A stretch of 64,000 bases of DNA from Channa striata (lineage: Eukaryota; Chordata; Actinopteri; Anabantiformes; Channidae): assembly GCA_033026295.1 (NCBI GenBank), contig CM065172.1:16735165-16799164 (forward strand), given 5' to 3'. The notes beneath the pieces were generated by a model that was given only the letters and a program-made list of their open reading frames with translations, did no database searches and was not told the DNA's origin. Position 1 is the stretch's first letter. Every line of letters starts with the position of its first letter. This document shows, piece after piece, positions 27,301 to 42,300 of this stretch. The position numbers and the translations under genes were made by a program.

Positions 27301-30300
27301 CAGTTGCGGCATGTGTACTAATGCAGAGAGCCAGAGCACACGTTTTTGGGATAGAAATTACAGCGGAAAATGACAGAAAGCTACGTTAACACTGTTTGTG
27401 TCCCCATTCTGCTTTATTACCATCTCTGTGGTAGCATTAATGATAGTGTTGCTAACAGTGATGCATGCTCGTATTACCTAAACTCCGCCTGTCAATGGTG
27501 TGACAGGCATCGCTGCATTTATTATCTACATGGATGATGCCTGTGATGTGGGATGCTGTATTAATCTTGCTTGCATACGTGATGACGGTGATGGCAGTTT
27601 AACACAAATTACTGTTTGCTGAAGGGTTTTGTTTCCTTTATAATCTTCTTTGGTGTCTCTTATCATGTGTCAAAGATAGAAGATGCTCATCCCACAAACC
27701 CTCTGGAAAATGACTGTCAGCGTCTTTTATCTTTTCTTCAATTCCAATGAAAATGCCTCTACAGTCCTTTTTTTATACGTCGAGTCGAGCTGATATTTAT
27801 GAATGTTAAATAGGAACAGGAGGCTTTTGCATTCAGAGGCAGTCCACTGAGCACTCTATGAAGAGCTCAGAAAAGCAGAAAGGTTATGTGTGGGCTGAAA
27901 TGTATGTTAAGTTCTGAGAAATGGGCTGAACTGTCGGCACAGATTGCTTTTGACCTCCTTCAGTTTATGCAAGTCTCCCACATTCTTATATGTGCCCTAT
28001 TAACATCATCTGCTCCAACACTGAGCTCTCCATGTGAACTATGAGCAGCTTTCACTGAGGAGAAAATTGTCTTTTAGCATTCAGTGTTATTTCTTGATGA
28101 TGCAGTTTTGTTAACTGGGAGCCTGCATGTTATAATTACAATGATAATGATGATGATCATGATGATAATAATGATTATTATTAAAACCGATAGTAGTATT
28201 TGTGTTGTTATAATTTCATTCTCTCTTTCAAATCCTGATTTCCTCTGCCAAGAGTATAAAATAGCAAATTCAATTTTTTAACAAAAAGGTTGTTATACAT
28301 TGTGTATTTAAGCAGCATGTAGCAAAGCCTTTACAGCAGCCCATAGTGAAGGGGCAGTGTATGAAAGAGGACCGAGACATTGTGAAAAAGTATATAACCA
28401 AAGTTCACGTGATCTTCATCACCTTGCAGAGGAAGCAGACGAGGTCCATTCTTAGTTCTTTATTACTTTGTAATTCGCATCAGTAATTCAGTGTGACTCT
28501 GATGTATTTGTCATGAACACTTAATCTCACAGCTCAGCTTGATATTTTCCACTTGGGAATTAAATGTGCCTTTTTATTTCCTGTGCCACATTGTTCCTTT
28601 AGGTATAATTCCTTCAAAATCAGAACTGCACTAGTGTCTGGCAGCAAATGGTAAATGGAGGAATAAAAAAGAAGCTGGAGATGAGAGGGACTGCTGAGAG
28701 AATGTTATGTCTAATGGCTCACGGTGCATTTGGCTGTTAGTCATCCTCTTGGTTTTCTTCCCTCAGGCCAGGAGCGCATCGGGATTGACTCCAAGTATGA
28801 GCAGGAAGGGAAGGTGCAGTTTGTGATTGACGCGGTGTATGCTATGGCCCACGCTCTGCACAACATGCAGAAGGACTTGTGTCCCGATCATCCTGGCGTT
28901 TGTCCACAAATGGAGACTGCAGAAGGGAAAACTCTGCTGAAGTACATACGTAACACCAGCTTTAACGGTGAGTGGCATATTGTGACGGTTTAAACAACAG
29001 ATGCTTACAGGAAGTGGGGATAAGAAAAGGAAAGTCGTGGATTTGATCTACTTTAGTTTTGCAGGACGTTTCGCACCTTATACCGACTGTAGTAAGCATG
29101 TGAAACGAGATCACTGGCTGCAGCTACAGTCTCTGTACTCTGTTCTGCTGTTTCATTAGACGACATGTGTTTTGACCATTGTGTTTCAAGCTTTCTTGTG
29201 AATAAACAAAATAATAGAGCATACTGTAGATCAGAGGAATGCTAGAATAAAAGAATGTTTAAAAATTGGTAGACAATCTGTAAATACAAGTGCTATGAAA
29301 AAGTGATGTCTTGACTTTGATATCATATTTTCTTTGTCTGTGAGTCAGCTACACAGAGACCACTGACCCTGCTATATTATACTATACTTAGATAGATAGT
29401 AATTGTTTTGCTTTCTTGCCATTAATCATATTAGATGATGGATGTCACATTCACATCTGTAATATAAATATTCAGCTGGAGGTAGTAGCTCTTTAGCTTA
29501 GCTTAGCACAAAGGCTGAAAACTGGAGGATGCTACACGTACCAGAGTTCACCTACCAGCACCTTTAAATTTGATTTGAAAAAAATATAAGTGTGAAAATG
29601 AGTTATGGTTTTATGGGCTATTACTTTTGCCAAAAACAGCAATTTCCTGTAGTTTCAGCTGGTTGCCAGGCAACTGTTTCCAACAAGAAATAGTCTTATA
29701 CATATCCCCCTCTAAAAAGACAAATTGGTGGTAGATTATTTCACAATGTTTGCGACATAATGTGGTTATTAAGTTTAGAGATACTAACAGGTGGATGTTT
29801 AGCCTGTTGGACAGAGCCCAGCCAGATGTTCCCCCCTGATCTCAGTCTTTGTGCTAAGATAAGCTCACCATCTTTTTCCTTTAAATAATATTTTCCCTAC
29901 AGATATAAGAGTGTTGTCCCCCTCCACATATTAACATGATTCCATGCAATAAATTGTCAGGGTAACCCTAGCAAAATACTATTGGAATTAATCTCAACAA
30001 TCGGCTGAGACTGAAAAGCTGATATAAAGCTGAATAGAAGAATGGGTGATATACGCTGTCCCTTCTATTAGCATCAATCTTCGCACCTATTTTCAGGAGA
30101 ACTATTCTTTTGTCTACTACTTTGTCAGTCTGCAGTGTCAAGATCAAATGAGCAAATCAAAATGGAATAAATAAAATGGAAATAACATATCAGTTTCAGA
30201 CCGTGAAAAGTAGGTAAATTGGTAATAAATGCATATTATACCACCGCCTCTGTTTTATGTGTCATGTGCAGATGCCTGTGGGCTGGCTACACTTTAAATG

Positions 30301-33300
30301 CACATTAAATTTCATTCATAGTTCAAAGCCCATCAACATTATCTGCCAGTGTAGAATATTTTGAACCATGATGATATATTATGGGTCTGCCAGTACTTGA
30401 ACCACTTTATAATTCATCCCTGTACAGAAAGCAATGATAATAAACAGCAAATAGCTTTTAATGACAACTGCTCTGAACATTCATGGGTGAGTGGAGGAAG
30501 AGAGCAAAATGTGACAGGACTTTAAAACAAGGAAAACTTTTGTCGCTGCAAATGGATTGCATGTATGTCAGCCAGTGATCATTAGAGGCTCTTCGGAAGT
30601 ACACTGTGTCCTCACAAAGTGTTCTAGATAGGATTGGGCTGTTTGAAATAAGGAATCAGCGTAATCTTCGCACAAAACTGGCCTACTTATTTTCTTGAGT
30701 ATTAAAATAAGTCTCCATTGTGATTGTGTTATACGTGGGATACGATGGGGTTTGTAGGAAATGTGTATTTGGAGAAACTTTACTAGGATAAATTGTATTT
30801 ACGCTTCACTCAACATCCTGGTGTTTTCTTTTATGGCATTTTTACTTTTTTAAAGTCCGACCAATTGAAACAAATTGTCTTACACATAATATCTAATAAA
30901 CCTACATATATGCCATGATGAAACAGACATCACATACTTTAAATAAATGCATATTTATATGAGTTATTTGAGTTAACATAGCATAAACCGAACAGCTGCA
31001 TTAATCCTATTCACTCTGTATGTGTGTGTGTGTGGGTGTGCGGGTGTTTTTTGTTTTGTTTTTTAATACCAGACTTACTTTAAAAAAACAAATATGTGGG
31101 CAGTGATTCAAAGGTCTGAAAGCAGCCTACAATGAAATGTACCAGCTTTGTGTATAGAATAAGGCCACAAAATACCACGAAAAGACAAAATGAAGTAGTT
31201 CATGTCTCAATACATTCTGTCATTCCCTACCCTGTGTGTAGCTTCCATTTATTTTCATACACAGATCTTTGGAAGTGGGACACAAATATATAATGTGCTT
31301 CTAGTGTATGTATTTATAGCATAACAACAGCATATATGGGATTAAAACTGAAATGCACATAATTCAGTCAAGTGAAACAAAAATGCAGTTCTGTGACACA
31401 GAGGAATAAGATATCATATCACTGCTGTTTCTAACATGAGAATCGCAGACAGTAAAAACATTACGTGTGCTAATGTGCATATTTCATATTGTGTTGATTG
31501 TAGGTCAGTATAAACAACATAGTGTACCAGAGGAAATATCTCTTTACAGTTGTTTGTATAAAAATGTGTGAAGGCAAACTTCTGTTAGTAAGCTCAAGGC
31601 TAAAGAGCTGCCTGCCTTTCTCTAACACTGTCGCTATGGCAGCAGTGCAGCGATCCAGCAGTCCAGAAGCCCTCGGATTTTAAGGTGGAACTAATAAATG
31701 CAGTTGCCCAAGTTGAGCTAAAATTCTGAGGACACCTTAACTTAGTGTAGATTCATGCATGGGACTGAGAATCAGCTGTCCAATCTCAAGAACCATCTGG
31801 GCTTGTGCTGAGTTTTCAGAATTTTCAGTTTTCTGAAAACCATTTATCTCAGTGTGGCTCTGACAAAGGTTTATTTCACCTGAGTCAAAAATAACATCTC
31901 TACTTTCTCTATCTCCTGTGCCGCTTTCTGTCTTGCTATTATATCGTCGACCCTTTTTACTGGCCGGTGAAGGTTGTTTTGCTCTGGCTCCAGTATATCT
32001 CACTGCCCCTTATTGCATTTAGTCTGGAACCACGCGCATTACTCTGTGTATGTGCCACAGCTAATGTATGTTTGAGAGCAAAGGAGTGTATGCCTTCTTT
32101 GTTGATCTCCCCACTGCGCCGGAGTCACAGAGCTGAAGAGTGAGAGGCAGAAAAAAAGAGAGAATAATGATGCGGAGAAACACAGCAGTGGATCCCCAGT
32201 CCACCCACACTGCTAAGCACAGCACAGCAGCGGTGCACTTTTGTCATGTCTTAGTTCAGAGCCACATGCAAATGCATAAATCTTTCATCTTAGACAGCAC
32301 TATAACTAAGCAGTCTATACCGAGTATTTTGTTCCCTTGAAAATAACAGCAAATAGAAAATTGACGGGAATTTCGAATGCTTTTTTATGTAGATACGCAG
32401 AAAAACCACTTAATTATTTGCTCTAAAGCTGAAGAGCTGAAGTGCCCCATCACTTTGTCGCTATACGGAATTTTTGTGTACTTGTGTATTTGTGGAAGCT
32501 GTATTTTTTTTCTTTTGCTGGTGAATGATAACTCTTATCACAGGAGTCAATACATTTTCATACAGGGTGTCAGCAAGTCTGTCTGTTCGGTGGAAACAGA
32601 AGTGACAGGCCAGTGACGGCCACCCACCGAGCTTTAGTTTGGTCTTCATGTTGAAAGACTTTTCACTGTGGGCCTCACAAGTACACTTGAATTAATTCCG
32701 AACATCGGTTCTGTTTTATTTTCTGCCCTGCCATACGACTACCAATGAGTTAAAAAAAACGTGGGTCAACTGACCTCAGTGGTGCAATATCTGTATTGTT
32801 AATGTGGATTATACTGTATTTTTTTTTACAACTGCACATAGATTTGTGGCTCTGCATCAATATGGAAATCGCTACTTAAAGTCTTATAATATGACATTTT
32901 GTAATGCACCATAATGTCACAAAGTCAAAAAGGAAAAGTTCCACATTATTTTATTAAAATGACCCCTTGTTCTGCCTGAAATGAGCTTTTTCTCTCACTG
33001 CTGCTGCTGCTGCTGCTGCCTTGCTTGTTTTACAAGAGTCTTTTGGCCTAGAACTTTTGTAGACCATTCAATGACAAATGTCCTTGGAATTAAAACAGGA
33101 GGGAGATGAAATTCCCTTCTGGATGAACACTAAGGAGAAGGTGCAGGGCCTTCCATCCAAAAGCCATGAGGTCTGTTCTAGATAAAAAGACAACATGTTC
33201 CCAAAAGTGTTTTGGACACATGCTTCTGGTCCTAGTCCACTTTTTATAGCCAGAGCTATTAAAGTACATAATTCCCATGCCAAGTCTCATCAGACTCCCC

Positions 33301-36300
33301 CCTGTCCCATTTCAAAAATGGTATCTCCATTTGTTCTCGTGAAATGCTGTACGCTGTGCCAAGGTGAATAGACGTGTAAAATGCAGCAGATTTTTTGCAG
33401 TTCATCCTCTCCCAGCATTGTGCGAGAGTAAAAATGAGATCGTCCACAAAAAAAGACCTCGTGTTCAAAATAAAGTGTGACCCTTTTTCCCATTATTGCT
33501 ATTCAGCATTCACTTCTGTGGGGGATCTAATGTTGACTGACATTAGCACACTACCTTGCACACTCTGCAGTCATGAGACTCAAACTGTTAAGTAATGTGT
33601 GCACATACACACATACTCTTCAGTAGACACAATAGGGAAAGTTGACAGCTTGCACAAACACACATCTAAATTACCAGTCTTCCTCTTTCTAGCGTTTCAG
33701 GTGTCCGCACTCCTGTAAGCTAATTACTGAAAACTTCAGAGCTCTGCTTGAGACAGGCTGCTCCACACTGAGAGCAGATGGGGGCCTTATGATTCTTTGG
33801 CTGACCTGTTCATCCACCCTGCATCTCCTGTTTCTGTCTACTGTGTGATTGTAACATATTACTTTTAACCTGCGGAGGCATGCACTCATTTTAAACAAGA
33901 GTCATTTTAATATATTGGAGCACTGCAGAGAGTTTGCATATCTAAACATGTTTTCCGTGTCCTTCGGTGGCATTTGTGCAGCCGTGGTGATGCATAGGAA
34001 GCAGGTGAGGAAGTGCTATATTGGTCAGTGGGGAGCTACCTTGTGTCTGTGATTTATCATGAAGTTTCAGCATATAGGTCATGGTGTTTGGAGGTTTCAG
34101 CTGTGAGGAGCTGTGAGAGACCCGCTCTGCGCTCCTTTGTGTGGTCCACGTAGTGCAACCGTACAGTACAAGTCAAGAGGTTAAATGTTTTCGCATCAGA
34201 AGAGGTGCTGCACCTCCTCATACTGGCGTCTTACGTTTTTCTGCTCTGCTGTCCTTTTCCCACATTTTCTCTCTCTTGCTCCGCACAGGCAGTGCTGGCA
34301 CTTCAGTTGTGTTTAACAAGAACGGCGATGCTCCAGGACGCTATGACCTGTTCCAGTTCCAGATGACCAACTCCTCCACCGCAGAGTACAAGGTGGTAGG
34401 ACAGTGGGTGGAGACCCTCCAACTCAGGGTATGAAAGTTTACTTGTGCTGTAAACACAGATGACAGACGCACCATTTCAAATGCTCGTATTTAAACATGA
34501 TACCTAGACTCAGGTACGCAAAAAGATTTACAAGCGTGACGACTTTTTGTGTTTTCCAAAATTGAAATCTCTTATGTGATAAGGTGGTGCATATAATTTG
34601 CATTTGAAATGTGGAGGGAGCTCAGGTGCAGATATGTTTTACTTTCAGTCTGATGAATTTTAGGTGCAGTAAATTAATGTTTTGTTCAATTTAGCAAGAA
34701 AATTGAAAAACACACTTTTACCAGCAGATACATATATTTTTATATTACTCATATTTTCCTCCAACAGTGAACAGAGAGCACACACATTTCTGTTGATGAG
34801 TTGCCTACTAATGTAAGCCAATAGCTAAACATATGAACATACATACACCTACATAAAAACATTAAAGACAATTTAATAACACAAGTGTTTGGTTTTGTTC
34901 TTAAAATGTGGCTTTCTAGAAGACTATCAAATGGCCTAACCACTGCTTTTAAAAGGAAGGAAAACGCATGCAATTAAATGATCAGAAGATTTTAAAATCT
35001 GCACGAGGCAGTAATTTTTGTCTGTCAGATTTGTTGTTCTATTAAAAAGATTTCATATGCTTCTACCTAAGATGTAAGGGCAAGATTAAAACATCAGAAC
35101 GAACTTGATATGAGAGTTCAACATAAAAAAAGATCAAGACATTAAAAAGGAAACACACAGGGAGGTTAGCTCTCTCTGTGTTGTTAGTGATCACTCTTCT
35201 GCTGCATACGTTGGAAGAACTGACGGCGATGGAGAGTGGGAGGAAGTGGAAGAACATGTTTTTAACCCAAGTGTCAGTCCGTGCATGTTCAGTCTTCAGC
35301 AGCAAAGCTGCTGAAGACATTGATGTTGTTAGAAAGTGACACCTAAGTGCACCTCCCATGTTATTCCTGGCACTCGTCAGCTTTTCAGCGGGTTTTAAGG
35401 CACATGATGAAACTAAAAACTTTGATCACATTTTATCAGATGGGTTTTAAGGTACACCTAAGGATGGAAGATAGATCACGAGAAAGCTCCAGGTAGTTTC
35501 AGGAAAATGAACAAATTTTAATTACAAAAAATTATGTGCAAGTGTAATTTATTTTCCTTTTTTAGCAAATCCAGAAGATAAAACCCATGGTCTAACATTT
35601 GGACCAGACAATAAAAATGAGAGTCAGAGTCAGTTGCAGAGCTGGAAAAGGCTGAGGCCTTTTTATTTTTTTGGGGGGGGCAAAGTATCTCAAAACGCAA
35701 GGATAGGCTTGGGTGAGTCATGGGGACAGTAAAGACACTGCAGAGTTTTATTAGATTTTGCCACAAATACAATTGTGAAAAATTGTATGATAGGATGAAA
35801 CCTGACTTTCCATGTATCTTCATGTGGCAGATTACAACAAACATGACATTTACATACAGATGAGTTAACATTTGCATAATAACTGAATGGATTGCAAGAA
35901 TTCAGCTCAGCTGAAGGGATTTGATTGATTTTACAGGTGGAACAACACTGCACATTTGTTGATTCATTATGTTTGGGCTTGAACTTGATAAAACTAAATA
36001 GTCTTACAAAGCTGTAGGTATTTCTTTGTTTACTAACACATATAGAAAAATGTAATTTAACGGTTACACTGATATGAGTGTCCTGATGCACTCAGGGATC
36101 ATAGAAAAGGAAGTTCAAAATTGTGATACAATTGATAATATTACTAATATTATGGTGTTACAGCATAAAAAAGCTCAAATAGCTGTAAATTAACAACTAT
36201 GACAAAACCCAAATGAAAACTATAGCAGTCGCACAAGTCCAACGTGTCAAAAATCTTGCTTTTGGTCACCATGGCAACAGAGCTGTTGGTCTCATTATTG

Positions 36301-39300
36301 TTTCCACACTGTGTATAATCGGGAGGTTTTCCAGAGAGCACCATTCATTGTCCAGATAACAAATGGCACCTTCATGCCCCCAGATAAATGGCAGATGATA
36401 ATCTACCCAGACACCACAGAAACAACACATCTGTCATACAGATACACACAACCCAAACACACTGTGGATGTGTGTGTGAGTTTGTGTGTGTGGGTCTGTG
36501 TGTGTGCGTGCGCGTGCATGCTGCAAAGGTGCAACCTAGTATCTGCAATTATTGGCCACTGCCACATTTGGAGGAGGCGAAGCTATTTGTGTCCTTGGTC
36601 TCATGTTGCAAATATATTTGTAACGAGGGGAGTTTTTTAATCTGCTGATGTTTTTGTCGAAGTGTGACTGTTGTAAACACAAGTAGGTAAAAGGCACTAA
36701 GATGATGATTAGTTTTTTGGAATTTGATTTCTAAAAATCTTTCTACATCAAAGAAATTAATAGAATAGCCATAACGAAAATGTTTTAAAGAATTTTAAAG
36801 GAATTCTTAGAGGAGAGGGGAGACGCTGATTTTTATTTGCTGCTGCTTAATAGAAAAATACCACCTTTAATCAGTGAGGTACACAGCTACAGCCAGTAGT
36901 AATATCTACTTTCACCATTAAAACTCACTAACTGGAGGTTTGGGGCCTTTTTCCTTCCTGCAGTCTTTACGTCTTTGTGACGGTGCCAGGACACGGGGTC
37001 AGTTTTTGACTGGATTAAACAAACAACATATAACACACTAATCGGTCGGTTGCTCAAAGAAGAGAATAAGTTTCCAACAATGTTAAACTGTTTGGTAAAC
37101 TCATACATTCCGTTCCCATCAAGGCACAACCTGCACTACAAAATGATCACAAAGATGAATTCCTTCTCATTTTCTGTATTGTTCTAAGCCACGATCTGCA
37201 TTCAACGCTGGTTTGGGGACTCCGTTTCTAAAAAGCTCCTCTCAAATCTCTCAATATCAGAAGACTAAAAAATGTGTTTAAGGATTAGTTAAAGGTTTTT
37301 CCGTGCTTTCATGCTCGTAGTTTGTTGAGTTTCTTATTGTTTATTTTGACAGCACAGCTGATACCATATATTGCTGTAAAACTGCCTAAACCACACTATT
37401 GTATATTTAATCTTCTAGTGCTTTTGAAGCCATGGATCAGTACAATTTCATAATAAATCAAAAGATTATCCCACAGTTTTATGAAAGCTGTTTTAATGCC
37501 CTTAAAAAACTATGTTTTAGAAATCATTTTCTTTATGGGTTATTCTTTTTAGACTGACTTGTATGTTGAAACTGTAGCTTGAGCTTAAATCATCAAACGC
37601 CTCAGGGCCTTTTTGAATTAGACTTTCACATAGTTCTTCAGAGTGCCTGTATACTGCACTTTTCATTTTGATGACAAGATCATAAATAGAAATTGCTCCG
37701 CAAAGTTTTAAAGAGGCAGTTTGCAATCCCAAATCCCATTCTCCTTCCTTCTCATCACATATTTCATACCTCACTGGCTCCTGTATTAAAACATAATGTC
37801 TTTTGCATTTCACATTTCTTTATTTTTATTTCACTGAACAAAGGTAGGCTCTGTTGCCATGGTGATTGCAATTACTTTCAAATATTAGAAAAGGCTATGG
37901 TTCAAAAAAGAGTTACTGTGTCAGGTTAATATTCTAGTTTTTCAGCCAAGTTTATTAATTTAGCTCTGTGGAAAGTGTATTGCACTTTGTTTATTGCAAA
38001 GATAGATAGAGCTTCATAATATAGTTAATTAATGGCCACTTGTCAAGTTATGTTCATGCACTTTATGAATGTCATGCTGTGCAGAAAATCCCATGCATTT
38101 TTCACTTTCTACATGGTTTGTCATGTTTGGTGGTGCTGCACTGGCTTATCTGTCTGTTGCTAACCTCCTTCTTGATGTGCGTCGTTTCTCTTCCAGCTGG
38201 AGGACCTCCAGTGGCCAGATGGGGAGCAGGAGGTGCCGATATCTGTGTGCAGTCTCCCCTGCAAAACAGGAGAGCGGAAGAAGAGGGTTAAAGGCATGCC
38301 ATGCTGCTGGCACTGTGAGCTTTGTGATGGCTATCAGTACCAGTTTGACGAGACCTCCTGCAGACTGTGTGCCTACAACATGAGACCCAACTCTAACAGA
38401 ACCGCCTGCCAGCCAATCCCCATAGTAAAGTTGGAGTGGCACTCCCCTTGGGCCATTATCCCTGTCTTCCTGGCTATGCTTGGTATTATTGCCACCATCT
38501 TTGTCATGGCGACTTTCATACGCTACAATGACACGCCTATTGTGCGGGCCTCCGGCCGAGAGCTGAGCTACGTGCTGCTAACTGGGATCTTTCTGTGTTA
38601 CATTATCACCTTCCTGATGATTGCCAAACCCGATGTAGCTGTATGCGCCTTCAGGAGGATCTTCCTGGGCCTGGGCATGTGCATCAGCTACGCCGCACTG
38701 CTCACCAAGACCAACCGTATATATCGGATCTTCGAGCAGGGCAAGCAAACGGTCACAGCCCCGCGTTTCATCAGCCCCACCTCCCAGATCGCCATCACGT
38801 CCAGTCTGATCTGTGTGCAGCTGCTGGGTGTGCTGGTGTGGTTCGCCGTGGACCCGCCGAACACCATCGTCGACTACGACGAGCAGAAAACCATAAACCC
38901 CGTGCTGGCCCGTGGTGTGCTGAAGTGTGACATTACAGACCTACAGATAATCTGCTCATTGGGCTACAGCATCCTGTTGATGGTGACATGCACCATCTAC
39001 GCCATCAAGACAAGGGATGTACCAGAAGACTTCAATGAAGCCAAGCCCATTGGCTTCACTATGTACACCACCTGCATAGTCTGGCTGGCCTTCATCCCGA
39101 TTTTCTTTGGCACGGCCCAGTCGGCAGAGAAGGTGAGTAATTTCTTTCTCTCTCCTGCTCTTCCCCTCTTTGTCGCCATTCTTCTCTTTGTCTGTCTCTC
39201 TCTGTACTCAAACAAATTTCCCTTTCATGTCTTCGGCCCCGTTTTTATCTCGTTCAAACACATGCGCACATGCATATTTGTGCAAACACAAAAATAAAAC

Positions 39301-42300
39301 ACAAACATAAAGGCAGGATGGCTCACACAGTTCAGAGACCGTACAAGTTACGGGTTCATTTTAGTTCTGATTTCATACCCACAATGTGCATGGAAACCCA
39401 CACAGGGACCACCACAGACAGAAATAGGCATGGGAAGGCGGACGGAAAGTGGATGTTAAGCACCACAATCCTGAAATGCCTCAGGAGAGATATGGATGGG
39501 GGGTCGCCGGCAGCTCCAGATGTCATTATTTTAGCTCTCATGCCTAAGGCTCAACATATACTATAATGGCTTATTCTGGAGACGGAAACAAGCAGGTGGA
39601 GGTGGAGGATGAGGAGCTGGAGGAGGAGGAAGGTGAGGAGAAATGGGGGTAAATAGAAGTTTGATTCAACACATTCCATCTCTTGACGGCCGTGCTCTAC
39701 TCAACAAAGCATTTGACATTGGCTGCTACTGGAGTTGATTGAGAATGTGACATTTTGACCTTCTGTGCTAGTCATTGCTTATCTGGGCAGTGCTGGGCAG
39801 AATACAAATGCATTCATCTGCCGGACTCATGAGCTACGTGTGCTGCTTGGCAGGCCATGTGTTCAAGACGGAGCACAGGGGAAGTTTTCCACTGACAGAA
39901 TATCGACGCTGACAGGAAAGTGTTACTCCTAACCTTTTGAGAGGCGCGCCGTTCAATATCCTTCCTGCTAAGCTACAGCATGAGATGGATCAGAAACTGA
40001 TTTTCCTCATCTCAATTTGCTGCTGATTTCATAGATGAATTACACCCTCAGCAGCGATTAGGAGTTCATTATGTTACTCACAGCGACTAGCGAGGCAGTA
40101 ATGTGTTTATCTTTCCCCTTTATGCAGTTAACTCTTTCTTTACACCAGCCGCTGCCTTACATAATGGCCTTTGTGGGTCAATTTCAGCTTACTCCCCAGA
40201 CGCCGCTAGTGAGAATGGCCTTTGCATGTCTTGATAGCAACCTTTGCTACAGAGGGAGTGTAGTTAAAGTGAAGTGAGGCCATCTTACCGATTCTTTCGG
40301 GTTACTTACTTAAAGCTGGTTTGGGTTTTCACCGCACATTCCCCCTGAACATCTGCTTCTGCCGAGACTGGATTTACTGTCTTATAAGACTCTTTTATGA
40401 ACACTTCACTAAACAGGTGCTAATTTTCAAAATGGTAATTAGTCTTATGTTTGTAGATGTGCCTATGAATGTTTTTATCTGAAAATGTGGCCACCGTGGT
40501 TAAGCTACAGAGAGCTACTGGTTGTTTTCATCCCGTGCTGTCAAATATCAAAGGGTTTATAAAAACACTGAGATGATATGATGCCAGCTGCCAATCAAAA
40601 TTGCCCAAAAATTACTGCTTCGTATTTGATGTTATGATGTGTTGTGTTGTGTGGTATTGTAGCATAGAGTGCATCATTTGAGCCTGCGACCCCCCCCCCC
40701 CCCTCCCATTCAAACTCAGGTTGGGGGATAGCGTGTGAAAATGGTAAGAGAAGATCACAGAGCGTACTACAGCCTCCTGTGCACCTGCATGTGCTCAGTC
40801 AACTACTCAGTGCTCTCAAGTTAATGACTGGGATTGTCACCAGCATCCAAACTCAGCTGTCCTCAGGCCTGGAGACCGTCTGACTTTTGAAACAAACCCC
40901 ATGCCTGTGAGTCACTTCAAACAGACTTTGAACCACCAGACAACACATAAATGTGCAAACAAGTGCAAACCACATCACAAAACTGTGTAATTTTTGGAGT
41001 AAAGCAACTAGCAATCAGATAAAGGGATGCTGTCACTGAGTACAGGAACTCTTCAGTAACATCTTTGTTTCACAGTTCAAAAGAGTAAGGTGATGATATA
41101 ATAAAACATTTTCCCTGAGGCATAGAAACTTTCTAGTAAAACACCCACAAGACTCAGTTGCACTTAAAAGAGAACTTCATGTCATGAAAACTTACGTGTT
41201 GGACCGTAATATATGTCTGAAAACCACTTAGGTACTTGTAAGATGTCTCCTGTACCCACATGAACTTGGTGAAGACAGACTGTGCTGCCAAGTATCGTTA
41301 GCAGTGACTAACGATACTTGGCAAAAACGCTTGTTCCAGCCTTCAACAGGTAAAATGAAAATTGCAACTTATAATCCTCCCGTCCTTTTCCAAACAACAG
41401 AACCTGACAAGAGTCAGATCTGACACATATTGAGGAGATGTGGAGTCTTTTGAATATAATATGTGATATTACCCTGCCTACCAGTTGTTTTATGCTTGAA
41501 ACCTTGAGCAGATTGAACCAGAGGCGGAATGAAAGGCAAAATGTTAAAACTGGTCAAGTGCAATGGCACGATACAAAGGTTATAGTTTTTATTATAAAAT
41601 AAAATGATCAGATTTTACACTAGTCAGAGCAGCAAGTAATGTATAACAAGCTGCAAGTTTAATACATCCAAGTTTAATATTTTGAAATGGTTTGTTCTGA
41701 CTAAATCATCCACACACTCTGGTGTGCTCCCCTCTGAACCAACACTACAGTAAGTCAGCCACAAAAATTAGTAATTCATCAAAAAACTATCTCCGAATCT
41801 CTGGAGCTCTTCTAAATATTAGCCTAGGTCTGGCCAATCGGGACTTATTTCCTTCTCAGGGGCGCTTGATAAATTGGAGCATTGATCAAAACACAAGAAA
41901 GACGGTGAGTGCCTTTTCTCTGGCTGTTCTTTATTGCCTGCTCCAAAACCATGTCCTTCCACACGAAGAAAGCGGCGTCTCCACTATGCAATAAGGCCTG
42001 GCAGCACAAAGCCACATGGAGTTATCGTATATATGACATGAGCCACACTAGAAAGTAGGGCAGCTAAAACAACAAGAGACATTCAGGTAGTTGAGAGGAG
42101 ACCGCAAATCCATTATTGAAGGCGTTCTCTAACAGGACAAAGAGCATTCTAATTGTGACTTGCTGAATCAAGTCCTTATCTCTGTGTGCATTTATCGTGC
42201 TCAACCATACCCAACTAAATGGTGTTTGCACTCAGCATATCCCTTGTGGGTGCGATTATGAGAATTACCCTCAACAGCTTTTTGTCTAGATGGAAGGCTT

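Larger units (their letters stand above)
28968..34288 (+). other. grm7: grm7 intron
   Basis: Intron of 5.3 kb. It contains the inverted-end element at 29488-29875, a TG-rich stretch near 31018-31045 and a (CTG)7 run at 32998-33018. The stretch 33060-33560 is open in several frames on both strands but matches no protein I recognise. Confidence 0.92.

Noticed and set aside
38233..38410. ATG at 38233 as a start of a separate 354-residue protein
   Set aside because: It is an internal Met codon reading in the cysteine-rich exon of grm7; the exon begins at 38197 with LEDLQW, matching the receptor, and the end past 39132 is intron.
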